Assembly: GCA_943330985.1 (NCBI GenBank)
Contig: CALQJV010000098.1
Coordinates: 1 to 5,602 of the forward strand
Direction: 5' to 3'
Length of the DNA: 5,602 nucleotides
Origin: Chitinophaga pinensis
Lineage (GTDB): Bacteria > Bacteroidota > Bacteroidia > M30B66
Below, piece after piece: positions 1 to 4,999 of the stretch (its first letter is position 1; each line of letters opens with the position of its first letter). A program made the position numbers and the translations under genes. Below the pieces are notes generated by a model, which was not told the DNA's origin, made no database searches, and saw nothing but the letters and a program-made list of their open reading frames with translations.

Positions 1-508
1 AACTGAATCCAATGCCGTTTGTAGAACCAGGGCTTGGTGTTGTGAAAATAGACCAAGTTGCCGCTCCGTTTGAAGTTCTTCCTCGGGAATGATTAATTAA
101 TGTTGGTGTTGTGGTGATTTGGTCAATAACTAAACCGCCATTATCGGCTAAAACAATTATTTCGTTCGTTGTTTGGGTAAGTTTGAAATTGGTGTGAAGC
201 TCTATGCCTGTTGTTATATTTCTACTTGAAGCAAGGAAAGTAATAAATCCATTTGCCGGGATAGTTGTACCTGCCGGAATTTGCCATTTTGTAGGATTGG
301 CTATATTGTCACTCAGGAAGTAATTTCCAATGTTGAATGAAGATGATGTTGGGTTGTATAATTCAATCCAATCGTCGTATTCTCCAAATGAATTTACTAG
401 TGTGTTTCCATTTGAACATGAATACTCATTTATAACAATTTGTGAACGTGATGCAAAAGCAAACACAAGCAACAAGACAGTTGTTAAATAGAGTATTTTT
501 TTATTCAT
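1..508 (-). CDS. Lamin-tail-domain secreted/surface protein, partial (C-terminus beyond left edge)
   Basis: Translating the minus strand from the ATG at 508 gives 169 open codons up to the window edge, so the C-terminal part is missing. Residues 1-23 form a signal peptide: MNKK, then a hydrophobic core at about 5-19, then a polar end before IVINEYS. Residues 24-167 look like a lamin-tail domain (an Ig-like beta fold). Its hallmarks are INEYS at the start, DDWIELYNP at 45-53, the YFLSDN and NPTKW blocks at 63-75, IPANGF at 83-88, and the closing SRGR / W-S-I-F / PSPGSTN signature at 141-164. In Bacteroidota this domain often opens long secreted proteins carrying CotH-kinase, chitobiase-like or FN3 domains and a type IX secretion sorting domain. 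Whether that holds here cannot be seen. The domain usually serves binding or anchoring rather than catalysis, so the exact role is unknown. Gene start and domain call are solid. Confidence 0.85.
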   Translation of the reverse strand, partial: MNKKILYLTTVLLLVFAFASRSQIVINEYSCSNGNTLVNSFGEYDDWIELYNPTSSSFNIGNYFLSDNIANPTKWQIPAGTTIPANGFITFLASSRNITTGIELHTNFKLTQTTNEIIVLADNGGLVIDQITTTPTLINHSRGRTSNGAATWSIFTTPSPGSTNGIGFS

Positions 509-510
509 AA

Positions 511-526
511 TGTTTTTTAAAAAACA
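511..526. repeat. Perfect 16-bp A/T palindrome in the leader of the lamin-tail gene
   Basis: TGTTTTTTAAAAAACA reads the same on both strands. It begins two bases upstream of the ATG of the lamin-tail gene and lies between that start and the candidate -7 box. It could be an operator half-site pair, a weak hairpin covering the ribosome entry region, or a chance meeting of a T-tract and an A-tract in AT-rich DNA. Only the symmetry is seen; the function is open. Confidence 0.5.
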
Positions 527-531
527 ATCTT

Positions 532-539
532 CAAACTTA
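532..539 (-). promoter_or_regulatory. Candidate -7 box (TAAGTTTG) of the lamin-tail gene
   Basis: On the minus strand TAAGTTTG matches the Bacteroidota -7 consensus TAnnTTTG exactly and ends 23 nt before the ATG at 508. No TTG-type -33 element is visible at the usual distance upstream. The call therefore rests on one box and its sensible position. Confidence 0.45.
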
Positions 540-590
540 ATGAATTGAAGTATTATATTTTAATTTATGGAAGATTAAAAGGAGAATAAA

Positions 591-1469
591 TTAATCCTCT
601 ATTAAAATACCCATCTTCCCCATCTGATAGTCACGCATTGCCATCATCAGTTCGCTTTCGTTAGTCATTACAAAAGGTCCATGACTTGCCATCGGCTCAT
701 TCAATGGCTTGCCACTCATAAACAACATGCGCGTATTTTCGAGTGCTTCAAATTCTATGGAGTTTCCGTCTTTGTTAAAAAGTACAGCATGCAATGCTTC
801 GGCTAAACCATAATCCTCCACTGTAATTTTTCCATCAAGTAGATAGAGAAACACTTCATGATTTTCGGGTACATCGATTCGAATTTTTCCGCCTTTGTTT
901 GCATACAAAGTAGCCGAATTAACTTCAGTAGCTGTTGGAACAGGACCTACAAGCCCCATTAAATTTCCTGTAACTACGTTCACCGTAATCTTTCCATCAG
1001 TTGATTTTGTGCTTGGGGTATTTTCGGCCGACAATGGATGATATTCGGGCTGGTTCATTTTTTCGGCTGCTGGCGTATTTACCCACATCTGAATAATTTC
1101 TTGTCGAGATCCTCGTAAGTGAATGTCGAGCGGTGGTCGTTCACTATGAATAATGCCCATGCCAGAATTCATCCATTGCACGCCACCTTCGTAAATTACA
1201 CTGTTATTTCCTCGGCTATCGCGATGATGGACTCCTCCTTTGAAGATAAACGTAACAGGAGAAAATCCGCGATGTGGATGAGGTCCAACACCTTCATTTT
1301 TCAAATCGGCATCATGTGGAATCGACATATTTGCATGATGAAGGAGTAAAAAAGGATCTGGGTAATCAATTTTTGCTGATGGAAATGGCTGGCGAACTCG
1401 CAATTTTCCCATCGGATATTCCTGCGCATATAGTAAAGCACGAACACTCCTGTTTTTAAAATTTGTCAT
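591..1469 (-). CDS. Pirin family protein (Fe-binding bicupin)
   Basis: The 292-residue product is the usual pirin length. It has a strongly conserved N-terminal cupin followed by a more divergent C-terminal cupin. The metal site is intact: HPH at 64-66 within GPHPHRGF, and HSE at 108-110 within the GGVQWMNSGMGIIHSE block at 95-110. These correspond to the three His and one Glu that bind iron in human pirin. Other hallmarks are VTFIF at 72-76 and HHRDSRGN at 81-88. Some bacterial pirins have quercetinase activity and others act in redox or transcription control; the substrate cannot be read from sequence. The ATG at 1469 is preferred because residues before the next Met (20) align with the first strand of the family. 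It is divergent from the ompH-like gene and 82 bp upstream of the lamin-tail gene, which has its own candidate promoter, so a shared operon is unlikely. Confidence 0.95.
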   Translation of the reverse strand: MTNFKNRSVRALLYAQEYPMGKLRVRQPFPSAKIDYPDPFLLLHHANMSIPHDADLKNEGVGPHPHRGFSPVTFIFKGGVHHRDSRGNNSVIYEGGVQWMNSGMGIIHSERPPLDIHLRGSRQEIIQMWVNTPAAEKMNQPEYHPLSAENTPSTKSTDGKITVNVVTGNLMGLVGPVPTATEVNSATLYANKGGKIRIDVPENHEVFLYLLDGKITVEDYGLAEALHAVLFNKDGNSIEFEALENTRMLFMSGKPLNEPMASHGPFVMTNESELMMAMRDYQMGKMGILIED

Positions 1470-1494
1470 AATGGATTTAAGAATTTGAACAATC

Positions 1495-1502
1495 CAAATT
1501 TA
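1495..1502 (-). promoter_or_regulatory. Candidate -7 box (TAAATTTG) of the pirin gene
   Basis: On the minus strand TAAATTTG fits TAnnTTTG exactly and ends 25 nt upstream of the pirin ATG. It overlaps the right arm of a short inverted repeat, AATTTG (1482-1487) / CAAATT (1495-1500), with a 7-nt spacer. This would suit an operator covering the transcription start. No clear -33 TTG is seen at the expected distance. Confidence 0.45.
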
Positions 1503-1608
1503 CTTCAAAATTCACGATTGATTTGAATTGTTTAGGGATTAAGAATCAAAAAATCATGAACTAACGTGTTATGTCATTGTCTATATTAGCACCGAAAAAA
1601 TTTAAAAA

Positions 1609-2205
1609 ATGAAAAGTCTTAATTTACTTATCAATGTTGTTTTAAGTGTTGCTGTAATTTTATTATTTGCGTTACATTTTTCATCCAAAAAATCAGGTGT
1701 TACCGAAGCCAAAACAATTGCAAACGCCAAAGCGGGATCATTAAATGTGGTATTCTTTAATTCAGATTCTCTCATGAGTCAGTATGAAATGTTTAAAGAT
1801 GAACGTGCAAAAATGGAGACGAAGACCAAGCAAGCCGAAAATAATTTCATCGCGGAACAAAAGAAATTTGAAAAAGAAGCGAACGACTTTCAACAACGCG
1901 CTCAGTTTTTAACCATTACCGATAAAGAAGCCAAACAAGAAAAGCTTTATAATGAACAACAACGATTGGTTCAAATGGAGCAAACCTTATCTGCTCAACT
2001 GCAAAAAGAGGAAGCCGAAGTGAGCAAACGCATATTCGATACGATTGAAGTTTTTCTGAAAGATTTTGCCAAAGAAAACAACTACACCTATGTTTTATCC
2101 TACACACGAGGAGGCGGAATTTGGTATGCTGATCAAGGTTTAGATATTACGACCGATGTTGTAAAGATTTTAAACGAACGATATAAAAGCACAAAAGCCG
2201 AATAA
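1609..2205 (+). CDS. OmpH/Skp-like envelope protein with N-terminal membrane anchor
   Basis: The 198-residue product starts with one hydrophobic segment at about 6-24 ending in ALHFSSKK. There is no clear signal-peptidase site, so it is probably an uncleaved anchor with the rest in the periplasm. Residues 46-51 (LNVVFF) form the first short strand. Residues 55-156 are two long charged helices rich in Glu, Lys and Gln, like the coiled-coil tentacle of Skp. A C-terminal part follows (YTYVLSYTRGG, GIWYADQGLDITTDVVKILNERY, residues 159-192), typical of the OmpH family. Skp trimers hold unfolded outer-membrane proteins between the inner membrane and BAM. This copy is slightly longer than soluble Skp and is not beside bamA or a second ompH gene, so it may be a membrane-tethered paralogue with another role. 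The leader is A-rich without a Shine-Dalgarno sequence. The stop codon lies inside a hairpin that continues downstream. Confidence 0.85.
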   Translation: MKSLNLLINVVLSVAVILLFALHFSSKKSGVTEAKTIANAKAGSLNVVFFNSDSLMSQYEMFKDERAKMETKTKQAENNFIAEQKKFEKEANDFQQRAQFLTITDKEAKQEKLYNEQQRLVQMEQTLSAQLQKEEAEVSKRIFDTIEVFLKDFAKENNYTYVLSYTRGGGIWYADQGLDITTDVVKILNERYKSTKAE

Positions 2206-2222
2206 TTAAATTCAGCTTTTGT
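2191..2222. terminator. Hairpin between the ompH-like gene and tRNA-Leu, better formed on the minus strand
   Basis: ACAAAAGC (2191-2198) pairs perfectly with GCTTTTGT (2215-2222). Inside, GAAT (2200-2203) pairs with ATTC (2210-2213) around a 6-nt A/T loop. The single interior position 2199/2214 is a C-A mismatch in plus-strand RNA but a U-G wobble in minus-strand RNA. The minus transcript therefore has a continuous 13-bp stem, starting 6 nt past the tRNA 3' end. This suggests it ends the tRNA-Leu transcript and may also serve the ompH-like gene, whose stop codon (2203-2205) it contains. The T-run is only four bases, so efficiency is uncertain. Confidence 0.6.
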
Positions 2223-2227
2223 TAGAG

Positions 2228-2310
2228 TGCCCAGAACAAGATTCGAACTTGCACAAGCTTAGCTCACTACCCCCTCAAAGTAGCGTGTCTACCAATTTCA
2301 CCACCTGGGC
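2228..2310 (-). tRNA. tRNA-Leu (anticodon GAG)
   Basis: The minus strand folds as a class II tRNA of 83 nt. The acceptor stem is GCCCAGG with TCTGGGC (one G-U pair) plus discriminator A, as leucine tRNAs require. The D arm contains GTG/CAC with TTGGTAGA in the loop. The anticodon stem is CTACT/GGTAG with loop TTGAGGG, giving anticodon GAG at 2276-2274, which reads CUC and CUU. The extended variable arm has GAGC/GCTT. The T arm has loop TTCGAAT with stem GCAAG/CTTGT. No 3' CCA is encoded (the next bases are CTC), so CCA would be added by nucleotidyltransferase. It lies antisense in the gap between the ompH-like gene and aroK and has its own -7 box. Confidence 0.96.
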
Positions 2311-2319
2311 ATTGTTCGG

Positions 2320-2327
2320 CAAAAATA
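2320..2327 (-). promoter_or_regulatory. Candidate -7 box (TATTTTTG) of tRNA-Leu
   Basis: TATTTTTG on the minus strand fits TAnnTTTG exactly and ends 9 nt before the mature tRNA 5' end. This is the spacing expected for a tRNA with a very short 5' leader. The box also sits 21 bp upstream of the aroK start on the other strand, so the tRNA promoter occupies the aroK leader. No TTG is visible at the usual -33 distance. Confidence 0.6.
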
Positions 2328-2348
2328 GAAAAAAGATCTGTTAAGCAC

Positions 2349-2867
2349 ATGCAGCAATTACTTTTCATTTGTGGAATGCCGGGAAGTGGAAAATCTACAT
2401 TAGGGAAGCGGCTTGCAAACAAGCTCTTATGCGATTTTTACGATCTTGATAAATGCATTGAAAAATATTCAGGTCAAAGTCCTGCATCACTTATTCAGAT
2501 GTTTGGAGAAGCCCATTTTCGAGCAATTGAAGCGGATGTATTACGAACTATATCTTTGCAAAAACCATGTGTAGTATCCTGTGGCGGAGGAACTCCCTGT
2601 TTTCAAGATAATTTGAATTGGATGAAAAAGCACGGAACCCTTTTATTTTTAGAAGTTCCTCTTGTTTCATTATTGCAGCGAATTCTTCAAGCGGACGGTC
2701 TTAAAAAAAGACCCTTGTTGGGTGGAAATCCAGAAGATGCCCTAAAGAAACTGACTCAAATTTGGCTCGAACGAGAACCATTCTTCAATCAAATTGAATG
2801 GTGGGAGAATGGACTCTCAATCAACATCGACAGACTTGTGGAAAAAATTGAACGCGTTAAAAACTAG
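2349..2867 (+). CDS. aroK: Shikimate kinase
   Basis: The 172-residue product has the normal length of this small kinase, which phosphorylates shikimate at the 3-OH with ATP in the cytoplasmic chorismate pathway. Visible motifs in order: Walker A GMPGSGKST at 9-17; DLD at 32-34 for Mg2+ and shikimate; GEAHFRAIE at 53-61, giving the shikimate-binding Arg58 and Glu61; the CGGGTP turn at 78-83; the lid KRPLL with Arg121; and LEREPFF with Arg142 near the C-terminus. All key residues are present, so it should be active. The ATG at 2349 puts the Walker A at the usual distance from the N-terminus. It is preceded by the antisense tRNA-Leu with no plain plus-strand promoter in the gap, so transcription may depend on read-through from the ompH-like gene or on a weak promoter. 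The stop codon overlaps that of the convergent phosphoribosyltransferase. Confidence 0.95.
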   Translation: MQQLLFICGMPGSGKSTLGKRLANKLLCDFYDLDKCIEKYSGQSPASLIQMFGEAHFRAIEADVLRTISLQKPCVVSCGGGTPCFQDNLNWMKKHGTLLFLEVPLVSLLQRILQADGLKKRPLLGGNPEDALKKLTQIWLEREPFFNQIEWWENGLSINIDRLVEKIERVKN

Positions 2868-3361
2868 CGAAGCATAACAGTTACCTCCTCTCCCAATACT
2901 TCAACCTGAACATGCTCTTGCAAAGTTGTAGATAAAGAAAGCCCAATATAATCGGCTTTTACAGGAAAGAAATTATGGCGGCGATCAACCAAAACGCAAG
3001 TTTGTATCGACAAAACAGGGTAATTTAAAAAGTGTTTCAAAGCATACGCGAGTGTACGCCCCGAATTTTGAACGTCGTCAATTAAAATCAATGTTGCACC
3101 TGATAAAAGTTCAGGGTTAATGTCGGTTTTTAATTCATTTTGAAGCGGATTGGGTTTGTTTATTTGAACCGAAAAAACAGTAAAATTCGCTCCGGAAAAA
3201 TTATTCAGATACCCTGCAATTATATTGGCCAATGCAAAACCACTCGATTGGATTCCCGCCAGAAGGATATGTTCGCGAGAACTCGTTCTTTCTAAAATTT
3301 CGAGGGCAATGCGTTGAAGTTTTTGATGCGATTGAGATGAATTGAGAATTTGTGATGACAT
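2864..3361 (-). CDS. PyrR-like phosphoribosyltransferase
   Basis: The 165-residue type I phosphoribosyltransferase shows the PRPP-binding loop LILIDDVQNSGRTL at 91-104. After it comes CVLVDRRHNFFPVKADYIG at 122-140, which closely follows the VLVDRGHRELPIRADYIGK stretch of PyrR. The N-terminal helix and strand (ALEILER, ILLAGIQSSG) also follow PyrR. PyrR is an uracil phosphoribosyltransferase and, in Gram-positive bacteria, an RNA-binding attenuator of pyr operons. The protein is about 15 residues shorter than typical PyrR, and the GIxTRG loop reads GIQSSG, without the Arg. Substrate choice and any regulatory role are therefore uncertain, and no pyr genes lie nearby. The ATG at 3361 follows an A-rich leader. 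Its stop codon overlaps that of shikimate kinase (4 nt, CTAG), so neither gene has room for a separate terminator. Confidence 0.85.
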   Translation of the reverse strand: MSSQILNSSQSHQKLQRIALEILERTSSREHILLAGIQSSGFALANIIAGYLNNFSGANFTVFSVQINKPNPLQNELKTDINPELLSGATLILIDDVQNSGRTLAYALKHFLNYPVLSIQTCVLVDRRHNFFPVKADYIGLSLSTTLQEHVQVEVLGEEVTVMLR

Positions 3362-3379
3362 ACGTTTTTTTCTATTCTA

Positions 3380-3387
3380 CGAAAATA
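3380..3387 (-). promoter_or_regulatory. Weak candidate -7 box (TATTTTCG) of the phosphoribosyltransferase gene
   Basis: TATTTTCG on the minus strand differs from TAnnTTTG at one position and ends 18 nt before the ATG at 3361. It is the best match in the 68-bp divergent spacer on this strand. Without a -33 element it is only tentative. Confidence 0.25.
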
Positions 3388-3410
3388 CAATGTCTTTATA
3401 GTATTCCGAT

Positions 3411-3418
3411 TACCTTTG
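3411..3418 (+). promoter_or_regulatory. Candidate -7 box (TACCTTTG) of the secreted two-repeat protein gene
   Basis: TACCTTTG fits TAnnTTTG exactly. It ends only 11 nt before the ATG at 3430, so the mRNA leader would be very short, perhaps 5-8 nt. The ATG itself is well supported because the signal peptide begins there. No TTG-type -33 element is seen at the usual distance. Confidence 0.45.
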
Positions 3419-3429
3419 TATGAAGTTTT

Positions 3430-4134
3430 ATGATTCAAGGTTTTCGACTATCTCTTTTGGTTGTTATTTTCTTCATTCGGAGCAATGTTTTTGCTCAGGA
3501 TCAGATTTTCTTGAGAAACGAAGATGGTTTTCTGGATTGTTATATTTTGCATGTAAACGACTCAATCATTGTTTTCAGAACCCTCGATCCAACCGATAAA
3601 CACGAATATGAGATTCCGTATGCTGATACGTATGGTTTTCTTTTGGAAGATGCCGATCGCTTAAATGCATCATCAAATTATTCAATGTGCCAACTTCAAT
3701 TTCACCATTCGAAAAAAAAACGTCACCCTGTTTTTTCGGTGAATAAAGGATTGATTTTTAAATTAAAAAACGACACTTCGTTTTTACCTCATCGAGGAAG
3801 AATTACTGGAATTACAACCGATAGTATTCAATTAGAAATGAAGCGGAAGCACCATCTTGAAAGATTGAGTTTTGCAATTCACGATATTGAGATGTTTGGA
3901 TATACTACAAACTGGACTCAATTAGCTACCTTAATTGCTATTCCTACTTCATCGCTTAACGAAGGAGCATTACAGTTCTACCGTCAATTATCTATTTCGA
4001 AAGGTTGGATTTTGGAAATAAAAAAAGCTCCCGAGCAAGAAGTGCCTTATTCGAGAATGAAGAGAAAATTCAGAAGAGGGCAATTGCTTAAACTACCCAA
4101 ATCAGTTAGTAAGAAGAATCGGCGTGATAATTAA
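3430..4134 (+). CDS. Secreted protein of unknown function with two similar beta-rich segments
   Basis: I do not recognise a named family. The 234-residue product begins with a signal peptide: Arg6, hydrophobic core 8-16, and a probable cut after SNVFA at 22 before QDQIF. It is therefore exported, most likely to the periplasm. Two segments look alike: about 25-71 (QIFLRNEDG..., HVNDSIIVF, EIPYADTYGF) and about 108-159 (LIFKLKNDT..., GITTDSIQL, LSFAIHDIEMFGY). In both, a V/T-x-DSI strand is followed some 21 residues later by an I-x-x-x-D strand and then GF or GY. This pattern resembles small SH3- or LSm-like barrels common in Bacteroidota secreted proteins; that is inference. The C-terminus (208-234) is strongly basic. 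There is no lipoprotein Cys, no sorting domain and no clear membrane helix after the signal. Its end overlaps the convergent SirB1-like gene by 29 nt. Confidence 0.75.
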   Translation: MIQGFRLSLLVVIFFIRSNVFAQDQIFLRNEDGFLDCYILHVNDSIIVFRTLDPTDKHEYEIPYADTYGFLLEDADRLNASSNYSMCQLQFHHSKKKRHPVFSVNKGLIFKLKNDTSFLPHRGRITGITTDSIQLEMKRKHHLERLSFAIHDIEMFGYTTNWTQLATLIAIPTSSLNEGALQFYRQLSISKGWILEIKKAPEQEVPYSRMKRKFRRGQLLKLPKSVSKKNRRDN

Positions 4135-4999
4135 TGGTATTCAATAGCTCTTTAAAATCGACGACTTTATCTGGATAGCCAAGCTTTTCGTAAGCTGTTA
4201 TTAGATTTCGGATTTGCCGCTTAATGATTTCCACATTGCTGCAACTTTCATAAAATATCCGATTGGGCTCGAGTTTTAATTGTTTTAAAAAGGTGTCAAT
4301 TTCACGTCGACTAAAAACAGCTCCTTTACTAAACGGATTAATGTAAAATAAAATGGGCTCTTCTTCATCGTCTGAATCGCGAATCATAAATTCATCACGG
4401 TACGCCAAAATAAAATGCTCTGGCAGATTCACACCATAAATGGGAATATTCAAACCTTGAGCAATGCAGGAATATAAAATGCTTAAAAGCAATGGATTTC
4501 CCCGGTGGCTCTCCAGTACATTGTTTATATACGAGTTTTGTGGTGCGTGATAATTGCTTGTATTTCCTGTGAAATGATAGACATCAAAAAGGATGTGATT
4601 TATCACCCGAACCTTTTCGAAGGCAGTTAAATTCGGATTCAGCTCCAACCAAACATCTTTTCGAATCAACTCAATTTGGTTTCGAATATGCTCTTCGTCC
4701 AAATCTGGATATTGATAACGGGCAATTAAAATAGTTCCCTGCAACAAATCAATTCCACCTGTGGCCGCCCAAAGTTTTAGTTCTTCGGAGGTTGAATTGA
4801 ATTGAATTTTTTGAATAATGTCTTCAATGCGCGATTGAAGGGTATTGTTGAAAGTCGATTCCCAGATATTTTCTAAGGCGGGAATTACTTCATTTCCCAT
4901 CGATAATAGTTGCCCGCGAATTTCTATGAACACTTGCTCGTCGGGATCTTCCAACAAAAGAATCATTGCCCTCAGCGATTTATCGTTTGGTTGTTCCAT
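4106..4999 (-). CDS. SirB1-like / transglutaminase-like family protein, probably non-catalytic
   Basis: The 297-residue product has an N-terminal helical part (about 8-66, HEAT-like in look: LLLEDPDEQVF, GNEVIPALE), a middle region with LLQGTILIARYQYPDLDEEHI (85-105), and then the transglutaminase-like core. The core is marked by NYHAPQNSYINNVLESHRGNP (149-169), IAQGLNIPIYGVNLPEHFILAY (179-200) and FYINPFSKGAVFSRREI (218-234), as in SirB1-type proteins. His195 of PEHF fits the triad His. The usual D of IDPF is Asn221, and the nucleophile region reads RGNPLLLS with no Cys, so papain-like catalysis is unlikely. An acidic run, DSDDEEEP at 208-215, lies between the two motifs. No signal peptide is seen; it is cytoplasmic. 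The function of this family is poorly known. The start ATG shares one base with the stop of the upstream phosphorylase (TAATG), showing translational coupling. Confidence 0.85.
   Translation of the reverse strand: MEQPNDKSLRAMILLLEDPDEQVFIEIRGQLLSMGNEVIPALENIWESTFNNTLQSRIEDIIQKIQFNSTSEELKLWAATGGIDLLQGTILIARYQYPDLDEEHIRNQIELIRKDVWLELNPNLTAFEKVRVINHILFDVYHFTGNTSNYHAPQNSYINNVLESHRGNPLLLSILYSCIAQGLNIPIYGVNLPEHFILAYRDEFMIRDSDDEEEPILFYINPFSKGAVFSRREIDTFLKQLKLEPNRIFYESCSNVEIIKRQIRNLITAYEKLGYPDKVVDFKELLNTINYHADSSY

Noticed and set aside
580..598. Possible weak hairpin (AGGA/TCCT) at the end of the pirin gene as a terminator
   Set aside because: The stem is only four to six pairs including a wobble, with an 11-nt loop and no proper T-run, too weak to call.
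1119..1459. Two plus-strand open frames of 76 and 61 codons opposite the pirin gene
   Set aside because: They lie wholly antisense to a strongly conserved pirin coding region, overlap each other in different frames and show no family features.
1582..1589. TATATTAG as a -7 box for the ompH-like gene
   Set aside because: It has one mismatch to TAnnTTTG in an AT-rich spacer and no -33 element; too little to list as a promoter.
1916..2107. Minus-strand 63-codon frame inside the ompH-like gene
   Set aside because: It is the complement of the coiled-coil coding region; its Cys-rich composition is that of a reversed frame, with no homology signal.
3420..3422. Upstream ATG at 3420 as an alternative start for the secreted protein
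   Set aside because: It is in a different frame from the signal peptide and conserved-looking segments, so it cannot start that protein.
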